DNA of 64,000 nt, taken from Nocardioidaceae bacterium (GTDB lineage Bacteria > Actinomycetota > Actinomycetes > Propionibacteriales > Nocardioidaceae). Below the pieces are notes generated by a model. That model ran no database searches, had not been told where the DNA came from, and saw only the letters and a list, made by a program, of their open reading frames with translations. Shown in pieces: positions 1-7,652 of this stretch. The first letter of the stretch is position 1; each line of letters begins with the position of its first letter. The DNA is taken from contig JAGIBL010000009.1 in the NCBI GenBank assembly GCA_017744365.1, positions 62,001 to 126,000 on the forward strand, written 5' to 3'. A program made the position numbers and the translations under genes.

Positions 1-1108
1 CGCTCCGGTAGCGGCCGACCTGGTCGGCGGACCAGAGGAAGGGCAGCAGCAGGAAGTTCCGCAGGCCGGTCTCCCGCTCGATCTCGACGAGCCGCTCGGC
101 GACGTGCTCGGCGGTGCCGACCAGCACGGTGCTGCCGGCGCCGAGGGCGATCCGGCGGACCAGCTGCTCGCGGTCGTCGTCGGCGAAGAGCTCCTGGTAG
201 GTGCGGCTGCTGGCCAGGAAGAAGTCGGCGAACCCAGCGGCGGCGTCCAGGTCGACGGACCCGAGCAGGCGGGCGTGCTCCTCCTCCGCCGCGGCCTGGG
301 ACTCGCCGAGCACGATGCCGATGGAGCCGACCAGCTCGGGACCGTCGTGCCGTCCGGCGGCCGTCGCGGCAGCGGCCAGCCGGTCGACGCTCGCCCGGAC
401 CTGGGCCAGGTCGTCGACGACGGCGGAGAAGCCGAAGTCGCACTCGCCGGCGATCAGGTCGAGGCCGGACGGCGACAGGCCGGGGTTGAACAACGGCGGG
501 CACGGACGCTGGACCGGCACCGGTCCGCACAGGGCGCCCGTGACGTCGACGTGCTCGCCGTGGAACGAGGTCGGCTCCAGCCCGTTGCGCCACAGCTCCT
601 TGACGGCGGAAACCGTCTCCGCGGCGACCTGGTAGCGGGCGTCGTGGTCGAGCCGGTCCGGCAGGCCGAACAGGTCGGCCTCGGCGGGCTTCGACCCGGG
701 CACGACGTTCCAGCCCCAGCGGCCGCCGCTGAGCACGTCGAGGTTGGCGCCGATCCGGGCGATCAGCGCGGGAGCGAGGTACTGGGTGTGCAGGGTGGTC
801 ACCACGCCGAGGTGCCGGGTCGCGCCGATCACCGCGGCGGCCCAGATCGGCGCGAACAGCCGTGGCTCGCCGTGACCCACGCGGACGCTCGCCGGCCCGT
901 TGACGGTGTAGCTGTCGGCGAAGAAGACGTAGTCGAGGCCGATGTCCTCGCAGGTGCGGGCGAGGTCGAGGTGCGCCTGCGGGCTGAGCACGTCCGGGTT
1001 CTGCGCCGCGACGACGCCCGAGGTGACGTTCTGCGACCGCGTGTTCGGCCACATCAGACCGAACCGCATCCGGTCGTCGGACCGGCGCGGCTTGCCGGGC
1101 AGGGTCAT
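1..1108 (-). CDS. LLM-class flavin-dependent monooxygenase, partial (3' end off left edge)
   Basis: A bacterial-luciferase-like (LLM class, NtaA/SnaA/DszA branch) monooxygenase. These cytosolic TIM-barrel enzymes take reduced FMN from a separate reductase and use O2 to hydroxylate or cleave small organic molecules. The 369 visible codons include RFGLMWPN near the start, DYVFFADSYTVNGPA, HTQYLAPALIARIGANLD and GGRWGWNVVPGSK, which match the branch. The C-terminus lies outside the window. The ATG is preceded by GAGAGGAG at a good distance. It is clearly related to the second LLM enzyme at 7653-8846 and diverges from an IclR gene with two candidate operators between them. The substrate cannot be read from the sequence; the flavin reductase at 2834-3997 is a plausible FMNH2 supplier. 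Confidence 0.85.
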   Translation of the reverse strand, partial: MTLPGKPRRSDDRMRFGLMWPNTRSQNVTSGVVAAQNPDVLSPQAHLDLARTCEDIGLDYVFFADSYTVNGPASVRVGHGEPRLFAPIWAAAVIGATRHLGVVTTLHTQYLAPALIARIGANLDVLSGGRWGWNVVPGSKPAEADLFGLPDRLDHDARYQVAAETVSAVKELWRNGLEPTSFHGEHVDVTGALCGPVPVQRPCPPLFNPGLSPSGLDLIAGECDFGFSAVVDDLAQVRASVDRLAAAATAAGRHDGPELVGSIGIVLGESQAAAEEEHARLLGSVDLDAAAGFADFFLASSRTYQELFADDDREQLVRRIALGAGSTVLVGTAEHVAERLVEIERETGLRNFLLLPFLWSADQVGRYRS

Positions 1109-1171
1109 CTCGCTCCTCTCGCTGACGTGGTGCCTCAGCGTGGAGCAGCCCTGTCGGAGGGCGCACGAAAG

Positions 1172-1186
1172 TTCTGCCATGTGGAA
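1172..1186. promoter_or_regulatory. Candidate IclR operator (TTCTGY-N6-GAA)
   Basis: The 15-mer TTCTGCCATGTGGAA lies in the 146-bp gap between the divergent LLM monooxygenase and iclR genes. Its ends are inverted (GTTC...GAAC when extended by one base). The same pattern recurs at 1248, 17005, 20920 and 23304, always beside an IclR gene or its presumed target. The assignment as an IclR site is inference from recurrence and position. Confidence 0.5.
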
Positions 1187-1247
1187 CCGTGTTGCCCTGA
1201 TGGTTAAGGGGAAAGGTTGCCCTGGACCGATCCGACCGTCGAGACTC

Positions 1248-1262
1248 TTCTGCCATGGAGAA
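1248..1262. promoter_or_regulatory. Candidate IclR operator over the iclR start codon
   Basis: The 15-mer TTCTGCCATGGAGAA spans the ATG of the IclR gene that starts at 1255. Arms CTTCT and AGAAG are inverted. It differs from the site at 1172 at only two positions. Binding here would suit autorepression. Part of the sequence is fixed by the codons Met-Glu-Lys, so some of the match could be coding constraint. Confidence 0.4.
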
Positions 1263-2058
1263 GACGAGTCAGCGGCACCGGCCGGCCTACCGGCTCAACT
1301 CGGTCGACAACGTGCTGCGGCTCATCCAGATGCTGCGCGACCAGGGATCGTTCGGGGTCTCCGAGGCGGCGGGGGAGCTGCAGGTGGCTCCCTCGACCGC
1401 GCACCGCCTGCTGTCGATGCTCGTGTACCGCGGGTTCGCCATCCAGGACGACACCCGGCGCTACGAGGCGGGCCCGTCGCTCGGCGCGCCACCGGCACGG
1501 CTGGAGTGGACCCGGCGGCTGCGCGACGTCTGCGCCCCGCACCTCGAGCTGCTCTGCACCCGGGTGGACGAGACGGTGAACCTGATGGTGCGCGTGGGGT
1601 CCCAGGTCCGGTTCCTGGACACGGTCGAGTCGAGCAAGGTGCTCCGCATCGGCGACAGGCAGGGCGCGGTGCTGCCGGCCCGGCTGGCCTCGGGCGGCAA
1701 GGCGCTGCTGGCGCACCTGCACCCCTCGGTGCTCGAGCGGCTGTTCCGGGACCCGCGCGCGGCGCTGACCGCGGACCACCTCGACGAGGAGACCTTCGCC
1801 CGGTTCCTGGCCGCGCTGGACCGGGTACGACGGCAGGGCTACGCCCTCAACGACCAGGAGACCGAGGAAGGCGTCGTCGCCCTCGGGGTCGCGATCGCCG
1901 GCTCGTCCGGGATCCAGCACATCGCCGCGCTCTCCGTCGCGGTGCCGTCGGGCCGGTTCACGCCGGCGTTGCGGAAGACCCTGGTGGACATGGCGGCCCA
2001 GGCCCGCGACGACATCGAGGCGGACCTGCGGCGGGCCGGGGTGGACGTGCCCGCCTGA
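1255..2058 (+). CDS. IclR-family transcriptional regulator (1 of 3)
   Basis: A 267-residue IclR regulator of normal family length. An N-terminal winged helix-turn-helix (about residues 13-75, with VAPSTAHRLLSMLVYRGF as the recognition region) is followed by a GAF-like effector domain (about 85-260) with LASGGKALLAHL and the C-terminal EEGVVALGVAI segment. IclR proteins bind short palindromes as dimers and respond to a small ligand, often an aromatic or aliphatic acid. The gene diverges from an LLM monooxygenase and converges with the SDR ending at 2073, so it probably controls one or both oxygenase sets. No clear ribosome-binding site precedes the ATG. It is similar to the regulators at 16226-16990 and 22520-23311. 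Confidence 0.9.
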   Translation: MEKTSQRHRPAYRLNSVDNVLRLIQMLRDQGSFGVSEAAGELQVAPSTAHRLLSMLVYRGFAIQDDTRRYEAGPSLGAPPARLEWTRRLRDVCAPHLELLCTRVDETVNLMVRVGSQVRFLDTVESSKVLRIGDRQGAVLPARLASGGKALLAHLHPSVLERLFRDPRAALTADHLDEETFARFLAALDRVRRQGYALNDQETEEGVVALGVAIAGSSGIQHIAALSVAVPSGRFTPALRKTLVDMAAQARDDIEADLRRAGVDVPA

Positions 2059-2072
2059 CACCGGTGACACCG

Positions 2073-2834
2073 TCAGCCGAGCATCACCGCGCCGCCGTCG
2101 ACGCTGACCGTCTGGCCGGTCACGTAGCGGGCGCCGTCGTCGAGGAAGAACAGGATCGGGTCGACCAGCTCGTCCGCCTCGCCCAGCCTGCCCAGGGCGA
2201 CACCGCTCAGGTGCTCGCGCAGCCGCTCCTCGGGCAGCCTGGCCAGCTCGTCGCGGGTGCCGTTGGTGCGGATCAACCCCGGTGCGACGCAGTTGACGCG
2301 GATCCCGAACGGGCCGAGCTCGCGCGCGAGCTGCCTGGTCAGGCCGATCACGCCGGCCTTCGCCGAGGCGTAGGCCTGGACGCCGGTGCGCGAGTAGGTG
2401 CGTCCCGCACCCGAGGAGATGTTCACGATCGAGCCGGGCCGTCGCTGCCGCTTGAGGGCACGGGTCGCCTCCCGGCAGACGTAGAAGGCGGCGTCCAGGT
2501 TGAGCGCGACGACCCGGGCCCAGTCCTCGTCGCGGACCTCGTCGACCGGGGTGCGGACCGAGCCGGGACCACCGGCGGCGTTGACCACCAGGTCGGGTCC
2601 GCCGTCCTCGGCGGCGATCCGCGCCACCAGGTCCGCGACCGCGCCCGCGTCGGTGATGTCGGCCTGGACGAACCGTTCCCGTTCCGCGGCCACGCCTGGC
2701 ACCCGCGGCGGTGGCCGCAGGTCGACCGCCCACACGGTGGCGCCCTGGTCCAGCAGTGCCGCGGCGACGCCGGCGCCGATCTCACCGGTCGCACCGGTGA
2801 CCAGGGCGACCCTGCCGCTGAAGTCGCACCGCAT
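2073..2834 (-). CDS. Short-chain dehydrogenase/reductase (SDR)
   Basis: A classical SDR of 253 residues that should interconvert an alcohol and a ketone with NAD(P)H in the cytosol. Visible motifs are the nucleotide-binding TGATGEIG near residue 14, NAAGG, the catalytic serine in NISSGAG, YASAK with the Tyr/Lys pair, and a C-terminal SVDGG. It is the last gene of the long leftward operon: its ATG shares one base with the stop of the flavin reductase gene (TGATG). The likely role is to oxidise or reduce an intermediate made by the monooxygenase and hydrolases upstream; the substrate is unknown. Confidence 0.9.
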   Translation of the reverse strand: MRCDFSGRVALVTGATGEIGAGVAAALLDQGATVWAVDLRPPPRVPGVAAERERFVQADITDAGAVADLVARIAAEDGGPDLVVNAAGGPGSVRTPVDEVRDEDWARVVALNLDAAFYVCREATRALKRQRRPGSIVNISSGAGRTYSRTGVQAYASAKAGVIGLTRQLARELGPFGIRVNCVAPGLIRTNGTRDELARLPEERLREHLSGVALGRLGEADELVDPILFFLDDGARYVTGQTVSVDGGAVMLG

Positions 2835-3997
2835 CAGCCGCTCCGTTCCGCGGCCCGGCGCTCGATCTCCCGGGTGGTCTCCAGCGCCAGGCCGGCCGCC
2901 TCCACCAGCTCCTCGGTGCTGACCGCGGGAGCGAACCCGAAGACCGAGAGGTACATGACCGCGCGGCCGTCCTGGAGCACCGGGCAGGAGATGTTGCGGA
3001 CGTCGTAGGTCGCGCCGGGCCGCAGGTCGGCGTCGTACACCTCGGGCCCCAGCGGCTGGTCGTCGGGCATCGGCGCGGTGGCGCCTGCCTCGAGGTCGTG
3101 GATCACGTCGTCGAGCCGGCGGAGCCGGTCGTCGGCCAGCGTGACGGCCCAGCCGCGCTCGCGCAGCCGCGCGAGCGCCGCCCGGTAGGCGTCCCGGTCC
3201 TCCTCGGAGAGCTCGACCGGCGCGCGCTGGAACCAGCGGCGCTGGCCGTCGTCATCGGCCCAGGCGACCAGCGCCGCCCCCATCGGGGGCACGAACGGCA
3301 GCCGGACGCCCACCGGCGCCGGGCGCAGGTCGCGGTCGAGCGGCAGCGCGCTGGCGATGCGCACCAGCACGTCCTCGACGGGCGCGACCAGCGCGCACTC
3401 CAGGCCCAGCCGCTGGCTGAGCTCCTGCATCGGACCGCGGCCGAGATCGGCCAGGCGCAGCTGGCGCATCACGTCCGGCGCGGCCGGCATCACCCGCGAG
3501 TGCGGGGAGAACCGGCCGTACCCGCCGCCCAGGAAGAGCAGCGGCAGGCCCGAGCCGGTGACCTCGAGGCCGACGACCTCGCCGATCACGATGACGTGGT
3601 CCCCCGCCTCGATCTGCTGCTGCACGCGGCACTCGATCCAGGCCAGCGACCCGGAGACGACCGGGTTGCCGAACGGGCTGGGCTGCCAGTCGACGCCGGC
3701 GAGCTTGTCGGTGGCGCCCTTGACCGAGAGCGCCCGGCAGACGTCCTCCTGGTCGCCGGCCAGGACGCTGGCGCAGAAGGTGGGCTGGGCCGAGAGCGCC
3801 TGGAACGACGCCGAGTCGCGCGCGGCCATGAAGGAGACCAGCGGCGGCGCGAGCGAGACCGAGCTGAAGGTCCCGACGATCATCGCCAGGTGCTCGCCCG
3901 AGCCGGTCGTCGCCGTGATCGCGGTGACGCCGGTCGGGTACTGCCCCAGCGCCGCCCGGTAGCGCTCCGGGCGGATCTCGTTGCTCGTGACTGTCAT
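2834..3997 (-). CDS. Flavin reductase domain fused to an IclR-type effector domain
   Basis: A 387-residue two-part protein. Residues about 1-165 are an HpaC-type flavin reductase (RAALGQYPTGVTAITA, SFMAARDSASFQAL, GDHVIVIGEVVGLE, FLGGGYGRF), which would make free FMNH2 for the LLM monooxygenases nearby. Residues about 190-387 resemble the GAF-like effector domain of IclR regulators: PMGAALVAWA, RERGWAVT, and YDVRNISCPVL with VMYLSVFGF. There is no helix-turn-helix. An ordinary HpaC-like reductase is about 160-190 residues, so this one has doubled in length. The start ATG overlaps the stop of the M20 gene (ATGA). The sensor half may gate reductase activity by ligand binding; that is inference. 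Confidence 0.8.
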   Translation of the reverse strand: MTVTSNEIRPERYRAALGQYPTGVTAITATTGSGEHLAMIVGTFSSVSLAPPLVSFMAARDSASFQALSAQPTFCASVLAGDQEDVCRALSVKGATDKLAGVDWQPSPFGNPVVSGSLAWIECRVQQQIEAGDHVIVIGEVVGLEVTGSGLPLLFLGGGYGRFSPHSRVMPAAPDVMRQLRLADLGRGPMQELSQRLGLECALVAPVEDVLVRIASALPLDRDLRPAPVGVRLPFVPPMGAALVAWADDDGQRRWFQRAPVELSEEDRDAYRAALARLRERGWAVTLADDRLRRLDDVIHDLEAGATAPMPDDQPLGPEVYDADLRPGATYDVRNISCPVLQDGRAVMYLSVFGFAPAVSTEELVEAAGLALETTREIERRAAERSG

Positions 3998-5238
3998 GCG
4001 ACGCGATTCCCTTCCTGTGCTCTCGTCGATCCGTACGACGGCGCGCCGGCCGCGGGCCCGCCCAGCCGTGCGAGCGCCACGGCCGCCAGCACGGCGGCGC
4101 CGTCGGCGAGCACGGCCGGGTCGAACACGACGGACGGCGAGTGGTTCGGGTGCTCGATGCCGTCCTTGCCCGGCAGCCCCGCACCGACCATGAGGAAGGC
4201 ACCTGGCACCCGGTCCAGCAGCAGGGCGTAGTCGTCGCCGGCCGGGAGCGGCGCGGGCAGGTCGGTGTACCGGTCCGCTCCGAGCAGCCCGGCGACCACC
4301 TCGGCGAAGCGCGCGACCTCCTCCGCGTCGTTGACCACCGGCGGGTAGCCGGGCAGGTAGTCGACCTCGGCGCTCACGCCGTGCGAGGCGGCGACGGAGT
4401 GCGCGGTCTCGGCGACCAGTGCCGCGAGCGACTGCTGGCGCGCAGGCGAGAAGCACCGGGTGGTGCCCTCGAGGGTGACCAGCCCGGCGATGGCGTTGGC
4501 GGCCTCGCCTCCGCGGATCGCGCCGACGGTGAGGACCGCGGGGTCGAAGATGTCGACGTCGCGGGCGATCCGGGTCTGCCACCGGGTGATGAGGTCGGCG
4601 GCGGCGACCACCGGGTCCGGGGCCTGGTGCGGGAAGGCGCCGTGGCCGCCCGGGCCGCGCAGCCGCACGGTGAACGACGCGGTGGCGGCGTGCGAGGCAC
4701 CGGCCCGGCCGGCGAAGACGCCGCGCGGCAGGCTCCCGGCGAGCACGTGCAGGCCGTAGCTCGCCGCGTCGTCACCCGCGGACTCGACCAGCTCGCCGAG
4801 GTCCTCGCCGAGCATCGCCCGCATCCCGTCGTGGCCCTCCTCGCCGGGCTGCCAGAGGAGCACCACCCGACCGCGGGCCGGCTTCGCCTCGCAGAGCAGC
4901 CGGGCCGCGCCGACCAGCATCGCGGCGTGCAGGTCGTGACCGCAGGCGTGCATCGCGCCGGGCTCCTCGGCGCCGCCCTCGGCCGGCAGCGCGTCGAGGT
5001 CCGCCCGGAGGAACACCGTCGGTCCCGGGGCGTCCCCGTCGAGGATGCCGATGACCGAGGTGGCTGCGGTCCCGCGGCGCACGTCCAGGCCGAGGCCGTC
5101 CAGTGCGTCCAGGATCGTGCGCTGGGTGCGCGGCAGGTGCAGGCCCAGCTCGGGCTCCCGGTGCAGCCGGTCCCGCAGGCCGGCCAGGTCGGCCTGGAGC
5201 GCGGCCGCGCGCTCGCGCAGCGACCAGGTCGTCACCAC
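3994..5238 (-). CDS. M20-family amidohydrolase/peptidase
   Basis: A 414-residue M20 metallo-amidohydrolase of the hippurate/IAA-amino-acid hydrolase type, which cleaves N-acyl amino acids or related amides in the cytosol. Seen in the sequence: LRADLDALP, the metal-binding HACGHDLHAAM, LWQPGEEGHDGM with the catalytic/metal Glu pair, GGHGAFPHQAPDP in the dimerisation domain, and a C-terminal DDYALLL. It starts with GTG at 5238 (a second GTG follows at 5235) and overlaps the stop of the dipeptidase gene by 7 bases. It is one of three hydrolases in a row, which suggests the imported compound has several amide or peptide bonds. Confidence 0.88.
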   Translation of the reverse strand: MVTTWSLRERAAALQADLAGLRDRLHREPELGLHLPRTQRTILDALDGLGLDVRRGTAATSVIGILDGDAPGPTVFLRADLDALPAEGGAEEPGAMHACGHDLHAAMLVGAARLLCEAKPARGRVVLLWQPGEEGHDGMRAMLGEDLGELVESAGDDAASYGLHVLAGSLPRGVFAGRAGASHAATASFTVRLRGPGGHGAFPHQAPDPVVAAADLITRWQTRIARDVDIFDPAVLTVGAIRGGEAANAIAGLVTLEGTTRCFSPARQQSLAALVAETAHSVAASHGVSAEVDYLPGYPPVVNDAEEVARFAEVVAGLLGADRYTDLPAPLPAGDDYALLLDRVPGAFLMVGAGLPGKDGIEHPNHSPSVVFDPAVLADGAAVLAAVALARLGGPAAGAPSYGSTRAQEGNRVA

Positions 5239-6488
5239 GTGGCCTCCAGCACGCGCAGGGTGTTGCCGCCGACCACGGCAGCGATGTCCTCGTCGGAGTA
5301 CCCGTGGCCGACCAGCCAGCCGATCACGTTGCGGAAGTTCTCGGTCGGGTTCTCCATGCCCGCGCAGTGGTCGGCTCGGGGCTTGACCGGGTCGGTGACC
5401 CCGACGCGGGAGTCCGGGTCCGGGGTGCTCGGCTCGGTGCCGCCGGTGCTGCCGAAGACGGCCGCGAACTCCTGGTGCAGCCGGGCGTGGTCGGCGTACA
5501 GGGTGTCCGGCCCGAAGGTGACGTGCTCGATGCCCATCAGCTCCACGCAGTACTCGAAGTGCGCCATCACGGAGTCGATCGAGTGCCCGTCGTGCTCAGC
5601 GGTCAGGGTCGAGTTCGGCGCGGACTCCAGGCCCAGCAGACCGCCCCGCTCGGCCAGGGCGCGCAGCACGTGGTCGGGCTTCATCCGCTCGCTGGGCCAC
5701 ACGCCGCGCGCGCCTGCGTGGGTGATCATCACCGGGGCCGCCGACGCCGCGATCGCGTCCAGCGTGGTCCGGTCCCCCGCGTGCGAGAGGTCGACGGACA
5801 TGCCCAGCGCGTTCATCCGCTCGACGGCCCGGTGGCCGAAGCGGGTCAGGCCTCCGTCGCGCCACTCCTTGAGGCCGCCGCCCAGCAGGTTCGCCTCGTT
5901 GTAGACCAGGCCGAGCTGCCGGACGCCGAACCCGTAGAGCAGGTCGAGCCGGTCGATGTCGTTGTCGATCGGCGTCGCGGCCTCCAGCGCGAGCACGAGG
6001 CCGAGCTGACCCTGCGCGCGGCAGTCGTGGAGGTCGCCGAGGGTCCGTACGACGCGCACGTAGTCCTGGTGGGCCACGTCCGCCAGCCGGTGGCCGAGGT
6101 CGTAGATCACGTCGTTCCAGGACCAGCCGTAGGTGCTGGTGATGCAGCCGGTCGGGCCGGCCAGGTTGTCGAAGACGACGTCGAGGCCCGAGTACGAGAG
6201 ACCTTCGTAGCCCAGGGGCGTGCGGCCGCGGGCGGCGTACTCGACGGCCAGCGACATGTCCCGGGGGTAGACCTGCGGGTGGTCGTGCAGGCTGATGACC
6301 AGCGACTCCTGGAGGAGCCGCTCGGCGCGAGCCGCCTGCTCCTCGTCGAGCCCGAGCGGGTGCAGCGGAAGCCGGTCTATCTCGGTCTCCCACTCGTAGG
6401 CGTGGTAGTCGGTCCCGGGCCTGAGGTACTCGAAGGACCGGTAGCCGCGGTAGCGCTTCGCCTGTGCGAAGTCCCGGGTGCCGCTCAT
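5232..6488 (-). CDS. Membrane-dipeptidase-like (M19) hydrolase
   Basis: A 418-residue protein of the M19 renal-dipeptidase family, zinc TIM-barrel enzymes acting on dipeptides and sometimes other amides or lactams. Supporting segments are SLHDHPQVYP (first metal motif), LALEAATPIDND with the bridging glutamate, MSVDLSHAGDRT and ITHAGARGVWPSERMKPD (metal/catalytic histidines), and GPDTLY near the C-terminus. No signal peptide is visible, so it should act in the cytosol despite the family name. It overlaps both neighbours (ATGA at 6485-6488, 7 bases with M20), so all three hydrolases are probably translationally coupled. Confidence 0.85.
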   Translation of the reverse strand: MSGTRDFAQAKRYRGYRSFEYLRPGTDYHAYEWETEIDRLPLHPLGLDEEQAARAERLLQESLVISLHDHPQVYPRDMSLAVEYAARGRTPLGYEGLSYSGLDVVFDNLAGPTGCITSTYGWSWNDVIYDLGHRLADVAHQDYVRVVRTLGDLHDCRAQGQLGLVLALEAATPIDNDIDRLDLLYGFGVRQLGLVYNEANLLGGGLKEWRDGGLTRFGHRAVERMNALGMSVDLSHAGDRTTLDAIAASAAPVMITHAGARGVWPSERMKPDHVLRALAERGGLLGLESAPNSTLTAEHDGHSIDSVMAHFEYCVELMGIEHVTFGPDTLYADHARLHQEFAAVFGSTGGTEPSTPDPDSRVGVTDPVKPRADHCAGMENPTENFRNVIGWLVGHGYSDEDIAAVVGGNTLRVLEATW

Positions 6489-7558
6489 GCGCCCACCCGC
6501 GCCGCGGCGAGCTGCGGGAACAGGCCCACCGCGTTGTCGCGCAGGATCCTGGTCCGCAGGCCGTCGTCCAGCGCGTCGGAGGTGCGCAGGTCGAGCGCGA
6601 GGTCAGCGCCCATCACGTCGTTGGTGAAGGGGTAGTCGCTGCCGTAGACGATCCGGTCGGAGTCGGCCAGCGCCAGCAGGGACGGAAGCTGGAAGGGCAG
6701 CACGCTGCCGGCCAGGTCGAACCAGCAGCGCCGCAGCGTCTCGACGAACGAGGGGTACCCCGGCGCGCCGTCGGCCGTCGAGGCGTTGGCCCGCCACACG
6801 TTGCGCTCGATGCGCTGTGCCAGGGCGGGCAGTGCTGCCCCCGCGTGCGGCACGACGAGCTTGACGCCGGGATGCCGCTCGAGCTGGCCGGAGAAGACCA
6901 GGTTGGTCAGGGCGCGGGTGGTGTCGAAGAAGTACTCGTACATCGACCGGGACCAGCCGGCCATCACCTCGGGCACCAGCACCGGCGGCTGCGTCGGGTG
7001 CACCAGCAGCGGCAGCTCGCGCCGGGAGATCTCGACCATCACCGGCTCCAGCACCGGGTCGCCGAGGTAGCAGCCGTCCACGTTGGTCAGCAGGCACACG
7101 CCCCAGGCGCCGAGCTCGTCGACCGCGTGCTCGAGCTCGGCCAGGGCCGCGTCCGCGTCCGGGACCGGGAGGGCCGCGTAGAAGCCGAACCGTCCCGGGT
7201 GGTCGGCCACGAGCGCGGCGCCGCCCTCGTTGGCGGCCCGGGCCACGGTGCTCGGGCTCGCGTCGCCGCCCAGCACCACGCCCGGCGTCGAGATGGAGAC
7301 CACCGAGGTCTCGATGCCGAGCCGCTCCATGTGCGCGAGGTGGTCCTCGGCCGACCAGGCCGGGACACCGCCGGAGAAGCCGTCGGGCTTGGTGATCCCG
7401 GCCGCCAGCACCAGGTCGCGGTAGGCCGGGGGCAGGTAGTGCACGTGCAGGTCGAACGCCCGCAGGGCGCTGGGGGCGAACGAGCCGGCACCGGCGAGGC
7501 CGCGGTCGATCTCGGCCGGGCTCCGCCGGCACATCAGCGCGTCCTGGTCGTCGGTCAT
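6485..7558 (-). CDS. Amidohydrolase-family (ACMSD-like) metal-dependent hydrolase/decarboxylase
   Basis: A 357-residue amidohydrolase-2 family protein, related to 2-amino-3-carboxymuconate semialdehyde decarboxylase and resorcylate decarboxylases. These are TIM barrels with one or two metals that decarboxylate or hydrolyse ring-cleavage-type acids. Visible are FDLHVHYLPP (HxH), LLVHPTQPPV, LVVPHAGAALPAL and the late aspartate in VYGSDYPFTND. The ATG at 7558 is preferred; a further-upstream in-frame extension would consist of a low-complexity PDHR repeat arising from tandem DNA and is not believable. It lies just after the second LLM monooxygenase and may act on its product. Confidence 0.85.
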   Translation of the reverse strand: MTDDQDALMCRRSPAEIDRGLAGAGSFAPSALRAFDLHVHYLPPAYRDLVLAAGITKPDGFSGGVPAWSAEDHLAHMERLGIETSVVSISTPGVVLGGDASPSTVARAANEGGAALVADHPGRFGFYAALPVPDADAALAELEHAVDELGAWGVCLLTNVDGCYLGDPVLEPVMVEISRRELPLLVHPTQPPVLVPEVMAGWSRSMYEYFFDTTRALTNLVFSGQLERHPGVKLVVPHAGAALPALAQRIERNVWRANASTADGAPGYPSFVETLRRCWFDLAGSVLPFQLPSLLALADSDRIVYGSDYPFTNDVMGADLALDLRTSDALDDGLRTRILRDNAVGLFPQLAAARVGA

Positions 7559-7572
7559 GGGGTGCTCCTCGT

Positions 7573-7632
7573 GGTGGTCCGGTCGGTGGTCCGGTCGGTG
7601 GTCCGGTCGGTGCTCCGGTCGGTGGTCGGGTC
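7573..7632. repeat. Five tandem copies of a 12-bp unit in an intergenic gap
   Basis: The 94-bp gap between the LLM monooxygenase stop and the amidohydrolase start holds five 12-bp units close to GGTGGTCCGGTC: copies 1-3 are identical, copy 4 has GGTGCT and copy 5 has CGGGTC. A multiple-of-three unit keeps all frames open, which creates spurious repeat peptides (PDHR, STDRTTDR). It is the only sizeable gap in the downstream half of this operon. It may be a slipped-strand expansion with no function, or could affect mRNA folding between the two genes. Confidence 0.85.
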
Positions 7633-7652
7633 GGGGTCGGCGGTCCGGATGG

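Noticed and set aside
104-1207. Long plus-strand reading frame antisense to the LLM monooxygenase
   Set aside because: Low-complexity Gly/Ala/Arg/Val-rich product typical of the reverse frame in GC-rich DNA; the minus strand encodes a clear enzyme.
7573-7632. CRISPR or regulatory repeat array
   Set aside because: Units are contiguous 12-mers with no spacers and no cas genes nearby.
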